Shown: one piece after another, positions 9,125 to 20,533 of the stretch
How the letters are laid out: each line of letters opens with the position of its first letter
How positions within the stretch are numbered: the stretch's first letter is position 1
Origin: Ureaplasma urealyticum serovar 8 str. ATCC 27618
Lineage (GTDB): Bacteria > Bacillota_I > Bacilli_A > Mycoplasmatales > Mycoplasmoidaceae
Direction: 5' to 3'
DNA length: 64,000 bases
Assembly: GCF_000169535.1 (NCBI RefSeq)
Contig: NZ_AAYN02000002.1
Coordinates: 1-64,000, forward strand
Program-made: the position numbers and the translations under genes
Notes under the pieces: generated by a model
Told to the model about the DNA's origin: nothing
The model's database searches: none
Seen by the model: the letters and a program-made list of their open reading frames with translations, nothing else

Positions 9125-10675
9125 TTATAATGTTGGGATTTTAATACCATGTTTTGCGTAGAATTCTTTTAAACCATTATAAGTAGCTTCAGAATATCCG
9201 CCATCTTTTACTTTAGCGCCTGCATAAGATAGAATTAAGCCAATTAACGATTGTTTTTCTTCGTTTGTTTTAGCACCATCTCATAATTCTTTGAATTTAT
9301 TTGAAGAAGAATTGGAAATGTATGTTGATTTAGCAACAGGATAGAAATAGTATGTACCTTTAGCTGATTTATAAAGTGTTCCACCATTTACTCTTGGATC
9401 AATTGTTTTGTTTTCTAATAAAGCAGCATCATTATCTGTTTCTTTTTTAACATCTAAATAACCTTCAACAAGTGGTTTTTTATCAAGTGTTTTAAATAAT
9501 TCATCATTAGTAATTTTATTAACTAATTGATCATATGTACTTATTTTATCACTTTCATTTGCTTGTGCTAAATTAAAAGCATCAATTACATAATGATAAG
9601 CAGATGGCGAAATACCAACAACCCCATCAGATAAGTTACCAACAGTATTAACACCTAATTTGTATTTATCTCTTGGATCAATTTCACTTCCAATAATAAT
9701 TTTGTCTTTTCCTTTAGATAGTGATTGACCACTTATTGCGTTTTCTAATAATTTTACTGTTGCAACATCTAAACGTTTTGTAATTGAAAAACGTACTACA
9801 CCATTTTTATTACCGCTTAAATTTGTGTTGATAAATTTATCTGTTTTCTTATTAATTGCTTCATCGTTTTCAACTTCTACGTCAACACCAATAACACCTA
9901 CGTTATGTGAAGCAGTTGCGATTGCTTCAGTTACGGCAACACCAACTTGAGTAATAGCTACTGGTAAAATTAAATCAACGCCTTTAGTAATTAATTCTCG
10001 AATAATTTTTTTAGCGTTATCATTTTCTGGTTGGAAACCACCTGCACTACTTTCAGAAGCATAAACTTGTTCAACTTCAATTCAAGTTTTTGTTTCTTGT
10101 GTCCCCTCTTGTTTAACGCTTTTGCCTTTTAATTTTTCATTAGCTCATTTAACACCTAAATCAAAACCTGCTAAATAATTAGTTGTGTTTTTAGCATTTA
10201 AAGCAACATATCCGCCTCAAGTTAGTTTGTTATCCTTGCCAAAAACTGATTGATTTGAATTTAACATATAGGCAGCGGCAATACCACCTAAAAAAGCGGC
10301 TTCATCTACTTTAAAATAAACATCAGCAACACGATCAGCGCCTTTGTAGAATTCAGCTTTGTTATCATTGTTGTAAACTGCATCTAAAATTAGAGCAATT
10401 GAATTAGCATCAAATTTATCATTTGCTAAAGCATTTTGTAATTTTTCTGGATGTTGAAACCCTGGCATTAATAAAGCGCGTTTGCCATCATTGGCCATAC
10501 TTTTATATTTTGTTTGGAAACCATTATCGTCATCACTTGTTGGTGAAGTTCAATAAAACTGACTGTAGTTTAATGTTGATTTTTGTGAGCATGATGCTGT
10601 TATAGCAACAACTGAACTTAAAGCAAAAACACTACCAAGCGATAAAAATAATTTTTTTTTGTTTAACTTTTTCAT
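9125..10675 (-). CDS. BMP-family substrate-binding lipoprotein (nucleoside-type ABC importer), copy 1
   Basis: A 516-residue lipoprotein with basic N-terminus, hydrophobic stretch and lipobox ITASC. The mature part shows family segments: [16 protein letters not shown], then an [22 protein letters not shown] stretch shared with copy 2, and, in the reverse-strand reading of 9890-10010, a [14 protein letters not shown] ligand-contact region. BMP/PnrA proteins deliver nucleosides to ABC importers, consistent with mollicutes lacking de novo nucleotide synthesis. It lies downstream of the importer operon but beyond its terminator, so it is probably transcribed separately. The signal peptide is encoded across an A9 run (10642-10650) that could slip. 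Confidence 0.85.
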
Positions 10676-11029
10676 TTTACTCCTTTTTTTAATATTCATA
10701 AATTTAACCTTAATTAACTAAATGAACAATTTTCTATTCATTTGTCGCTAATAATATTACCCTAAAAAGGGATAATTTTTAAAAATGATTTTGAAAAAAT
10801 ATTAAAACAAAAATGACTTTTTTCTTATCTCGTCACAAACAAAATTTTATAAATAATTTATTTAATAAAAATAAAATCGTATAAAACCCTTTATTTTAAT
10901 TGCTTTTAGTTTAATTAAGTAAAATAAATCATTATAAAATAATTTTTATTTGGTGATTACTTCATCACAAAAAAATAAATTTTTAATATTAGAAAATTTT
11001 AAAAATAAAGCCCTTAATTTGTGTTTTTT
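10676..11029. other. Intergenic region upstream of the BMP lipoprotein
   Basis: About 350 bases without a gene, very AT-rich. A TATTAT-like -10 on the minus strand lies near 10750-10757. A small hairpin, GTGAT (10953-10957) with ATCAC (10964-10968) flanked by A and T runs, may act as a weak terminator. Nothing else was recognised. Confidence 0.35.
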
Positions 11030-11060
11030 AAAATAAAAAAATGTGCTTGAGTGAGCACAT
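11030..11060 (-). terminator. Terminator of the BMP importer operon
   Basis: ATGTGCT (11041-11047) pairs with AGCACAT (11054-11060); on the minus strand the stem is followed by seven or more T. Confidence 0.85.
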
Positions 11061-11067
11061 TTTAATA

Positions 11068-11997
11068 TTATCTTTTGCTTTTATCGAATGGAATTCCCAC
11101 ATTTTTGGGCGCCACACTATATTTGCTAAACGAAATTAGAGCAATTAAAGTAATTACATAAGGAATTAATTTACCAATTTCTTGTGGTATCTTATCAATT
11201 TGTGAGAATGTTTTTGTAATCACTGCAAAGGCAATTGAAACAACAACAATTAATGGAATTCTTCAAGCCCCAGCAATTAAAATAGCTAACGCTAAGAACC
11301 CAATTCCTCCAACTTCTCCACCAAATGGCGAACGTGAGGCATACATATATAGTCCACCACCAATTCCAGCAATAAATCCTGAAATAGAAACGGCAATTCA
11401 TTGGTATTTATAAACATTAATACCTTGAGCATCAGCTGCATTTGGGTTTTCACCAATCGCATACAATCTTAAACCAAATGGTGTTTTTTTCATCATGATA
11501 ATTAAACCAATTGTGATTAATACAACAGCGATTAAAATTAAAATACTTCCAATATAAATTGTATTAATTCCATCTCCAATTTTCATTAAACCTAAATAAT
11601 CAGAGGATAGACTTGTTTTGTTAGCGATTTTATCACCCAAAGGATAAGTCACAAAAGTCGCTACTCCTGAAGCTAATAAGTTAATTGCTGTCCCAGCAAT
11701 AACTTGATTAGTCTTTAATTTTATGGTTAAGAAACCAAATAATAACGAGGTTGGAATGGTTAGTATTCCAGCAATAATTAAACAGACAATAAATGTATAC
11801 TCTGTTTCTGTTTTTGTTCCCATATATTTGTAAATAATTGTTGAGAATAAAGTAAACACTAATGCACCAATAATCATTTGGCCATTAATTGAAATATTAG
11901 CAATCCCAACGCGTTCACAAAAGAAACCACTTAATGCACCTAAAATTAAAATAGCAGCATAAATAGAGGCATCGTTAATTAATGATAAAGAAGGCAT
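11068..11997 (-). CDS. BMP-type ABC importer permease, second subunit
   Basis: A 309-residue polytopic permease of the branched-chain amino acid/ribose-like family. The N-terminal SLINDASIYAAILILGALSGFFCERVGIANISINGQMIIGA contains the ERVGIxNISINGQM motif of YufQ-type nucleoside permeases. Several UGA codons are read as Trp. Its ATG overlaps the TAA of the preceding permease (TAATG), so the two subunits are translationally coupled. With the other permease it forms the channel served by the double ATPase upstream. Confidence 0.9.
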
Positions 11998-14207
11998 TAA
12001 CTAATCACCTCTTTCATATTTTGTTGATTTGTAATTGCTTTTTGATAAGCTGTTGTTAATCAATCTTCTAATAATAATTTTTGTTTTTGATCTAACTTAA
12101 TTTTATTAATGTGTTGTTTAGTTTTTTGATAATATTTTGTTAAGTATGATGTTGAATGTTGCTTTGTATTTTTTTCAATTTCATCACTTTGTGAAGTGGT
12201 TTTTGTTTCTAATTTTATAATTTCTTTAGCATAATTTTCTAAATGTTTATTGCGTGATACAATAATTTTGTTAAAGATTTTATCGTTTGGATTTAATAAT
12301 GAAATAATGGCATCCATTTGTTCATCATGAACTAAATTTTTTGATTTTAGAATCGATGATAGTTGTTCTAATCGAGAATCTAATAAAGAATTGATATATG
12401 ACATAATTTCATTTTTTAAACTACTAATATGTTCTAAATTATTCTCATTACTTGCTTGTTTAAATTCATTAAACATCACTTGCACTTGTTCATCTTTTAG
12501 AATCAATGATAATTCATCAATCAAATCAATTGTTAAAATTGAATCATTGTTTTCATATTGTTGTAGTAAATACTTTAATTTATTATAATCAAATGATTTT
12601 GATTGAGCGTATTTACCAATTTCCTTAGCAACTAAATTTTTAATTAAGAAATCTTCATTATGAATTTTATCTTTAATACGACTTAATTTTTTAGCACTTA
12701 TATTTTCAAAATGTTTTAGTTTGTTTTTAACTTTTCTTGTTGTATTAATTTCTGGATAATAAACAAGTGTTGCTCTTTCAATAATTAAGTGTTTTTTAAG
12801 TTGCATTACATTATTTTTCATTTGTTCTAAATATTTACTATATTCAACTTTTAATCAATTATTGTACGTTGTTTTAATGTAGTTAACAGTGTATTGATAT
12901 TGTTCATTAACTCCATTATATTGTTTTTGATTCTTAAATTTATCTAATTCTTTACGCAATTCTTTTAATTCTTGTAAATATTGATTTCGTTTCTTATTAA
13001 TTTCTATATAAATTGCTTTGTATTCAGAAATGGTATTATTATTTTTATTTTCATAATCACGATAATAATCTTTACCTTTATAAGTATAGATTAGATGATA
13101 AATTCAATAAACAGGACTAATTCGTTCAAATAAGATGAACATTGCAGCCCCTAACATTACAAATGAGATAATAATTCCAGATAAATCTTGTGGAAAGCTT
13201 CCTCCTAAGTTATCGGCTGATTGTTGTAATAAACCCATTAAGAAAGACACAGGAATTGTTGCTAACGGATGTGTTAATGAGATCAAACCCATTGCAATTC
13301 CATCATATCCTTGTGTGGGTAAAGCATCAGATGCTTGACTGATAACAATTGCATTTGTTGTTGTCGAAGTATAATTAACCATTGCTAATGCGCCTGCTAA
13401 TGCGCCAGAAATTGCAAATGTAGCTAACGAAATAATCTTTGTTCTATATCCAGCATATTTTGCGGCATCAAATGATTTACCAACAGATAAAACTTTATGG
13501 CCAAAAACTGTATATTTTAAAATTATTCAAATGATAATAGCCAACGAAATAAATATTAGCAAGGCAAATAAATAGCCGTATCCAGATGCTAAATGAAATA
13601 AGGAATAATTATCTGCAAAAGGAATTGATCTTGATCCAACTTGATCTGGTGTTGGATTATACATTTTACCTTGCGCTGTAAATACAACATAACGTGTAAT
13701 ATAGAACATAATTCAATTTAATAAAATTGAACTAACAACTTCATTAATTTTTAAAAATACTTTTAAAATTCCTATAAAAACTGCAAACATTGCCCCTGCT
13801 AACATTGCAATAATTAATAAGAAAAATTGTCCCAAGACATTGGGCATATTAATATTAGCAATTTGCATATTTTTAACAACTAATAACATAATTAGTCCTG
13901 AACCTAACATTTGTCCAGAAATTCCAATATTAAATAATCCTGCTTTAAAAGCAAAAATGAATGATAGTGCGGCAATCCCTAAAATTGCTACTTTTGTCAA
14001 ATAAATATCTGGCGAACCTACTCACTTAGTAAATAATCTTATAAAGAAATCGCGTATATCATATCCTAATATCCCAACCAAAATAGCAGAGACAACTATA
14101 GCTACAAAAATAGCAAAAACTGTTGATAAGAATTTTTTAGTGATTGTTTTTCGTTCTTGACCTTTAAAAAGGTTATCACAGGTCAAAACTGTTTTAAATT
14201 TTAGCAT
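11997..14207 (-). CDS. BMP-type ABC importer permease, first subunit, with a long C-terminal cytoplasmic extension
   Basis: Read through UGA this is one 736-residue frame. Residues 1-370 are a normal YufP-type permease: TM segments plus the motif KAGLFNIGISGQMLGSG near residue 75. Residues 370-736, which begin after the last helix (ILFERISPVYW), are hydrophilic and Lys/Glu/Asn-rich with predicted coiled-coil character (for example NKKRNQYLQELKELRKELDK). Ordinary permeases of this family end near 350-400 residues. The gene lies 2 bases after the ATPase stop and overlaps the second permease by the TAATG junction. The extension does not resemble a domain I know. Confidence 0.88.
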
Positions 14208-14209
14208 AC

Positions 14210-15817
14210 TTATATTTTTTCACCTGCCATTAATTCACCAATTTTTTGTCTTGTCATTACAAAACGATCACCAACGCTAATAAAATAACCATTATGGATT
14301 ACAGCAATTGTATCAGCAAGTGATAAAATTTCGTCTAATTCATAAGAAATTAATAAAATAGCGTTTCCTTTGCGTTTTTCTTCTAATGTTTGTTCATGAA
14401 TAAATTCGATCGCACCTAAATCTAAACCTCTTGTTGGTTGAACTAATAAAATTAATTTATGTGATCGTTCAAACTCACGACCAATAATTAATTTTTGTTG
14501 GTTACCACCAGATAATCCACGTGCGTCTGATGTACCTCGTGTTGTACCACGAACATCATACTTCTTAATAATATTAATTGCATGTTTTGAAATTTCACTA
14601 TTATTAAAAAATCCTAAACTACTATATGGTTTGTCATCTACTTGTTGTAAAATCGTATTCATAGCAATTGTGTCATCTAATACTAGTCCGTGTTTGTGAC
14701 GATCTTCTGGAACATGTGATAATCCTAGTCGATAACGTTTTTTAATGCTTGCATGTTCAATTTCTTGATTATCAAGTATAATTTTTGCTTCCTTATTACC
14801 TTTTAGTAATCCTGAGATTATTTGTGCTAATTCACTTTGACCATTACCTTCAACACCAGCAATGGCAAAAATTTCACCTTTACGAATGCTAAAATTGATT
14901 AAATTATTTTTATTAGCGGCTAACAATGAAACATCATCACCAGTGGGTGATGATTTCACTTTTGTAATATCTTTTTGTTTTTTAACAATTGACTGAATAT
15001 CTAAATTTTTAACTTCAAAAACTTTTTCATCACTTGTAATTGGACCAACATTTTTAATTTCAACTAATTTACGACCAACCATTAGTTCAGCCATCTCAGC
15101 TACTGTTTTTTCTTTTACATCAAAACTATCAATATAATGACCACGACGAATAACTGTTGCAGAATCAGCAACTTCTTTAATTTCGTTTAGTTTATGAGTA
15201 ATGACAATAATTGTTTTTCCTGCTGCTTTAAAATCTTTTAACATTTGTAAAAATGCTTGAATCTCATCTTCACTTAAAACAGCGGTTGGTTCATCAAAAA
15301 TTAAAATATCAATGTCACGATATAATAATTTTAAAATTTCTGTTTTTTGTTGTTGACCAACTGTAATTTTTGAAATTTTGCTTTTTAAATTGATATTTAA
15401 TCCATATTCTTGAATGATTTTTTTAAGTTCTTTAGCAATTTTTTTACGTCTGATCATACCTAATTGTACTGTACCCTCAGAACCTAAAATTACATTATCT
15501 AAAACACTTAGTGTATCAATTAATTTAAAATGTTGGTGTACCATTCCAATACCAGTTTTTGAAGCATCTTTCGCTGAATTAAAGTTGACAATTCGGCCAT
15601 TAATTTTGATTGATCCAGAATCTTGTTTATAAATTCCAAATAAAATTGACATTAAGGTTGATTTACCTGCTCCATTTTCACCAATAATAGCATGGATTTC
15701 ATTTTTTTTAACAAAAAGATTAACATCTTTGTTAGCAATAACTGTCCCATTAAGGAAAGTTTTTGTAATCTCGTGCATTTCTATGGCATAAGGACATTGA
15801 TTTGTCTTAATTTCCAT
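14210..15817 (-). CDS. BMP-type ABC importer ATP-binding protein with two nucleotide-binding domains
   Basis: A 535-residue double ABC ATPase of the RbsA/YufO type that powers nucleoside uptake. The first domain carries Walker A GENGAGKS, signature TVGQQQK and Walker B ILIFDEPT. The second has a degenerate Walker A (GVEGNGQSE), as is common in this family, and a canonical signature LSGGNQQK with LLVQPTRGLD as Walker B. It sits between a BMP lipoprotein and the two permeases, giving the full operon order lipoprotein-ATPase-permease-permease. Confidence 0.93.
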   Translation of the reverse strand: MEIKTNQCPYAIEMHEITKTFLNGTVIANKDVNLFVKKNEIHAIIGENGAGKSTLMSILFGIYKQDSGSIKINGRIVNFNSAKDASKTGIGMVHQHFKLIDTLSVLDNVILGSEGTVQLGMIRRKKIAKELKKIIQEYGLNINLKSKISKITVGQQQKTEILKLLYRDIDILIFDEPTAVLSEDEIQAFLQMLKDFKAAGKTIIVITHKLNEIKEVADSATVIRRGHYIDSFDVKEKTVAEMAELMVGRKLVEIKNVGPITSDEKVFEVKNLDIQSIVKKQKDITKVKSSPTGDDVSLLAANKNNLINFSIRKGEIFAIAGVEGNGQSELAQIISGLLKGNKEAKIILDNQEIEHASIKKRYRLGLSHVPEDRHKHGLVLDDTIAMNTILQQVDDKPYSSLGFFNNSEISKHAINIIKKYDVRGTTRGTSDARGLSGGNQQKLIIGREFERSHKLILLVQPTRGLDLGAIEFIHEQTLEEKRKGNAILLISYELDEILSLADTIAVIHNGYFISVGDRFVMTRQKIGELMAGEKI

Positions 15818-15872
15818 ATTTTCACTTTCTATAAATCATGTATTTTGTTTTAATTATATATTCTTTAAAAAA

Positions 15873-17453
15873 TTAAATTTTTGGAATAATAATTTTTTTA
15901 GATTTGTAGAATGCTGCTAATCCATTATATGCAGATTCTGAGAAAGATTTATCTTTTATAACTGCATTGTTTTGACCTAAGACAACTTTTGCTAATTTTT
16001 CTTTAGCTTCTGGAGTTGTAGCAGCATCTCAAGCTTTTTTAAATTCTTGTGATGCACTTCGTTTTGTTTTATCTTCTTCTAAATATGAAGAACCTGTTAG
16101 TGAATAAGGGTATAATTTTTTATCTAATTCGTTAATATAAACTTCTCCGCCAAGTAATTTTTGTAATTCAGCAAATGGTTTATTGCTATATTCATTTTTT
16201 AAAGTTCAACCATCGTTTGTTTTTGTAGCAACATTTTCTAATGTTGTAGTTCCTTTTTGTGAAAGAAGTTTAAATAAATCTTCATTTTGAATAGCATCCA
16301 CAATTTGAGCGTATGTAATCGCCTTCAAACCCGCTAATTTTGCTGCTTGTTCTAAATAAACGCGCCCTGCATTTGACAATTCAACAAGTGGTGTATCATC
16401 AACATATGTACTCTTGTCTAAACTTGCTTCAGTATGTGTTCCTAATTTATAAGCATCTTTAGTAATATCATCAGTTAGTTGTGCGCCCTTTGAAGCATTT
16501 TCAATTGCACCTTTCATCGCTAAGTCAACACGTTTAACAATTGAAAATAAAATTGTTTTTCCATCATTAACTGTTTTATTTGTAATTCTTTTACGATTTG
16601 TTACATCATCTAACTCTTGAGCAGTATCAACACCAATAATTACACTTGGGTCTGTTGCGTTCGAAACAATTGAGGTTGCAATATTTGTTTGTGGACCAGC
16701 AACAGGTAAAATAACATCAGCTTTTTTTGTAATTAAATCGTTAATGATGTTTGTTGCACCTTCTTCATCTGGTTTAAATGATCCAGCAACATATTTGTTA
16801 GCAAATACTTGTTCAACATTCATTCATTTTTTCTCAGTTCCATTAGCGTCTTCTTGATTAATATTTTTATCTTTTAATTTTTCATTTGCTCATTGAACAC
16901 CGAATTTAAATCCTTGAATGAAAGTTGATGTTGATGTAAAGTGCAATCCAACATATCCACCTCAAGTTAATTTTCCATCTTTTCCAAAGGTTTCTTGGTT
17001 AGCATTTAAATAATATGCAGCAGCAATTCCTGTTAAAAATGCAGCTTGATCAACACGATATGATACAGACGCAATACGGTCTTTACCTTCATTTCCACTA
17101 AATTTATCATCAATTAAAACAGCACTTAAATCTTTTTTAGCATTAGGTGATTTAAAATATTCAGCAATTGGGCCTGAATGACTAAACGATATTAAACCTA
17201 ACATACGAGCGCCATCATCGTATAATGAGTTATATGTTCTATGATATCCTGGATTATCACCTATGTCTCCAGCTGGTTTTGAATAGAAGTTTTCTAAAAC
17301 CAATTTAGAAACATAATTTCCATCTTGACTTGTTCCTCCATTGTTTTTATTACTATCATTGCATGATGCAGCAATTGCTGCAACTGAAGCTAGTGTAGCT
17401 ACTCCAGCAAATGAAGCAAATAAAATTTTTTTATTTATTTTACTTTTTTTCAT
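15873..17453 (-). CDS. BMP-family substrate-binding lipoprotein (nucleoside-type ABC importer), copy 2
   Basis: A 526-residue lipoprotein with lipobox IAASC and a Asn/Gly-rich linker. It shares with copy 1 the segments AAFLTGIAAAYYLNANQETFGKDGKLT and ADVILPVAGPQTNIATSIV, the latter part of the ligand pocket in BMP/PnrA proteins. Several UGA codons encode Trp. As the first gene of the ABC operon it is the likely dedicated receptor; copy 1 may bring a different nucleoside to the same permease. It has its own promoter region between 17454 and 17590. Confidence 0.87.
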
Positions 17454-17527
17454 AAATTTTGCTTTTGTCCTTTGTTAAAAATATATAAAATAACTAAACA
17501 ACACAATTTTTTAGATTGTGTAGTAAG

Positions 17528-17533
17528 ATTATA
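17528..17533 (-). promoter_or_regulatory. -10 box of the BMP importer operon
   Basis: TATAAT on the minus strand, 75 bases before the lipoprotein start and downstream of the tatD terminator. No clear -35. Confidence 0.5.
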
Positions 17534-17587
17534 CAAAAAATAAACTTGTATATATAAGTTAAGCTCTTAATTTTTACTTTTTTGTGT

Positions 17588-17618
17588 AAAAAAGCACCTT
17601 TTTTATTTAAAAGTGCTC
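17588..17618 (-). terminator. Terminator of the tmk-holB-mnmE-tatD operon
   Basis: AGCAC (17593-17597) with GTGCT (17613-17617), extended by AAAA/TTTT pairs around one unpaired base; followed on the minus strand by a T run, directly after the tatD stop. Confidence 0.8.
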
Positions 17619-17620
17619 TT

Positions 17621-18418
17621 TTATTTTTTAAAATTTAAAATTCTTAAGGCATTTTGCAAGAGAATATTTTGCATTTTTTCGTAGGTAATTCCTAATAAAT
17701 TAGCAATAAATGCAGATGTATATAGTACATAATAAGGATAGTTAATTTGGCCACGTTTAGGAGTAGGCGTTAAATAAGGGGCATCTGTTTCAACTAAAAT
17801 TTTATCAAGTGGCGTTATTTTAATTGCTTCATGTAACTCATCTATTTGATTGTTTTTTGTTGGTTTAAAAGTAATTACGCCAGGATATGAAAGATAATAA
17901 CCCATTTTAATATATTGTTCTGCATATTTTTTCTTATCTGTAAAACAATGTATGATGGCATCTTTAACATCTAATTCTTTTAAAATAGCAATTGCATCAT
18001 CATGTGCATTACGAATATGTAACATTAGTGGTTTATGATATTTTTTTGCTAATTCAATATGTTTTTTAAATCAATATTTTTGAAAATCATGGTCATATTC
18101 TTGTTCATGATAATAATCTAATCCACATTCACCAATACAACTTATGTAATCAACATTTTCTTTTACTAATTTTTCTAAAGCGACAAAATCTTCTTCTATA
18201 TTATGTAAGTCATTTGGATGAATGGCAACACTACAAGTTAAAAATGCAAATTTTTTAGCCTGTTCGATCGCAATTTGCGAACTTTTTAAATCAACACCAA
18301 CAATATTTAACCCAACACCTTGTTTATAGCATTCAGCAATAATATCATCAAATTCATCAATTAGTGGTTCAATATTGGGATGTGTGTGAGTGTCAATAAT
18401 TTTTATTTTTTCTAACAT
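17621..18418 (-). CDS. tatD: TatD-family metal-dependent deoxyribonuclease
   Basis: A 265-residue TIM-barrel hydrolase of the TatD/YcfH family, two-metal nucleases acting on DNA ends. Visible are the N-terminal metal-binding HTHPN (family usually DTHCHL/DSHCHL), [11 protein letters not shown] with the metal-binding Glu, the IHCFTD His, and the C-terminal [16 protein letters not shown]. Two UGA codons encode Trp. It starts 1 base after the mnmE stop and ends at the operon terminator. Confidence 0.92.
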
Positions 18419-18419
18419 A

Positions 18420-19736
18420 CTATTTACCTACGCAAAAATTTTTAAATAAATCATCTAAGAAATCGTATTCACTACCTATTCCTAATAGTTCATTTAAACG
18501 TAAATTACAAAATTCTAAATCAGCAACAACTAAATCAACTGTGTCCCCTTTTTCTAAATTAGTAATTGCATTATCAATTAGATAATTAACGTTTTCTAAA
18601 ATACCTATTTGACGTTGTGATTGTAAAACATCAATGTTTGCATTATCAAATTCTTGAACATAAAAAAGTTCTTTGATTTTATCAATTAATGCTTGAATAT
18701 CATTATCTTTTGCATTAATATAGATTTGATCATCACTATATTGATCAATTAAATCTTTTTTTGTATAAACTAATAAGTGTTTTTGATCTTTAATTAAATC
18801 ATATAATTCTAAATCTTGTTGATTGTTTGCTGGCACTAAATATAAAACTAAATCAACTTTATTAATTAATTCTTTAGCTTTATTGATCCCTAAGTTTTCA
18901 ACAAAATCATTTGTTGAATGAATACCAGCAGTGTCTAAGATATTTAAAGTAATATTATCGATATTAATTGATGATTCAATCACATCACGTGTTGTTCCAG
19001 GAATATCTGTGACAATAGCTTTTTGTTCATTACATAAAGCATTTAACAAAGTTGATTTACCGACATTTGGTTTACCAATTATTAATACTTTAATCCCTTT
19101 ATTAATTGGTAAGAATTTTTTTGATTGATCAATAATCTTTTTAATCTTTTCGTTTAGCACTAACAAACGTTGTTTTAAATTAATTGCATCAACTTGTTCA
19201 ACATCATCATATTCAGGATAATCAATATTAACTTCGATTTGACCAATTATCATAAATAATTCATGTTTAAAATCACTAATTGATTGTGAAACACGTCCTA
19301 ATAAAGCCCCAATAACACCTTTAACGCTTAATTCATTTTTCGCATTAACTAAATTATTAATAGCTTCAATTTTTGATAGATCCATCTTTTTATTTAATAA
19401 AGCACGACGTGAAAATTCACCCCTTTGAGCTGGCTGACAACCATACTTAATTAATATTTTAATAATTAAATTAGCAACAATTACTCCACCATGACAATTA
19501 ATTTCAACTAAATCTTCACCAGTGAATGTTTTAGGTCCAACAAAAGTATTCACTAAAACTTCATCCAAAACTTGATCATTATCTTTTAGTGTTGTGTACC
19601 AAATTTTAAAAGTTTCTTTTTTGATTTTTGTTGTGGAAATTTTATTAATCATTTCAAAAGCTTGTGGACCACTAATTCGAATAATATGAATAGCACAATT
19701 CATAGGAGCTGTTGCTAAAGCGACAATCGTTGACAT
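18420..19736 (-). CDS. mnmE: tRNA modification GTPase MnmE
   Basis: With MnmG, which is also in this window at 46.3 kb, MnmE builds the 5-carboxymethylaminomethyl group on wobble uridine of tRNAs. The 438-residue protein has the folate-binding N-domain (about 1-115), a helical domain, and an inserted G domain with [14 protein letters not shown] (G1), IPGTTRD (G2), DTAG (G3) and TKKD (G4). The C-terminal FCVGK matches the family FCIGK with the catalytic Cys. The start is 2 bases from holB. Confidence 0.97.
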   Translation of the reverse strand: MSTIVALATAPMNCAIHIIRISGPQAFEMINKISTTKIKKETFKIWYTTLKDNDQVLDEVLVNTFVGPKTFTGEDLVEINCHGGVIVANLIIKILIKYGCQPAQRGEFSRRALLNKKMDLSKIEAINNLVNAKNELSVKGVIGALLGRVSQSISDFKHELFMIIGQIEVNIDYPEYDDVEQVDAINLKQRLLVLNEKIKKIIDQSKKFLPINKGIKVLIIGKPNVGKSTLLNALCNEQKAIVTDIPGTTRDVIESSINIDNITLNILDTAGIHSTNDFVENLGINKAKELINKVDLVLYLVPANNQQDLELYDLIKDQKHLLVYTKKDLIDQYSDDQIYINAKDNDIQALIDKIKELFYVQEFDNANIDVLQSQRQIGILENVNYLIDNAITNLEKGDTVDLVVADLEFCNLRLNELLGIGSEYDFLDDLFKNFCVGK

Positions 19737-19738
19737 TA

Positions 19739-20533
19739 TTAATCACCTCTATTTTCAATAATAATTGTATAAATAATTGTAAATAAACTATTTTTGTTAA
19801 TATTGATTTTTAAATTTGCTCGCATTAAATCTAAAATCGCTTGTTTACTATTTATATTATTAATTTTAATAAAGATTAATTTTAGTAAATAGTGAATTTG
19901 TAAAATAGATAAGTTTTTAAATGTTTCTTTTAAATCATTTAATGTTTCAAAGCTTTTTATATCATTTAATTTAGCATGGTATGCTAAAACTTCATTAATT
20001 TCATTATTTTCTAACAAAGTTTTAAGTTCATCTAAATCATCAAATATTAAATCACACTCAGTTGCACTAATTGGTTGATTAATTTGTTTAATTAATTGGT
20101 GATATAAATCATAATTAGCTGGTAAATAAAAAAGTTGGCAACGGCTCTTGATTGTTTTTAAAACTTGATTTAAATTTTTTGTACTAAAAATAGCAATAGT
20201 GTTTTTAGGTGGTTCTTCAATGAATTTTAATAAAGCATTTAAGACATATTTTGAAGCTAAATCAATGTTTTTAATAAGATAAAATTTTAAATTAATATCT
20301 TCTATTCCATCGTATAAAAAAGCGTTTTGTAAATCAATTACATCACTTTTTTTCATAGATAAACTATCGTAAATTTTTAAATCAAAATACTGATTATTTT
20401 TAACTTTATTAATGTAATGTGCTTGTTGCTCATGATTTTTTTCATTAATAAACGCTAGCATGATTTGTTCAACACCTAATGTTAATGAGGTTTTGGGTGA
20501 TTGAATCAATAAATTGGCAAAACTATATTTCAT
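19739..20533 (-). CDS. holB: DNA polymerase III clamp-loader delta-prime-type subunit
   Basis: A 264-residue clamp-loader subunit. There is no Walker A, as expected of the delta-prime (stator) subunit. NALLKFIEEPPKNTIAIFSTKN and the SRC motif in TIKSRCQLFYLP are diagnostic of this group, and the region after residue 140 is more divergent. The ATG overlaps the stop of tmk, and the tmk-holB order is common in Firmicutes and mollicutes. Confidence 0.88.
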   Translation of the reverse strand: MKYSFANLLIQSPKTSLTLGVEQIMLAFINEKNHEQQAHYINKVKNNQYFDLKIYDSLSMKKSDVIDLQNAFLYDGIEDINLKFYLIKNIDLASKYVLNALLKFIEEPPKNTIAIFSTKNLNQVLKTIKSRCQLFYLPANYDLYHQLIKQINQPISATECDLIFDDLDELKTLLENNEINEVLAYHAKLNDIKSFETLNDLKETFKNLSILQIHYLLKLIFIKINNINSKQAILDLMRANLKININKNSLFTIIYTIIIENRGD

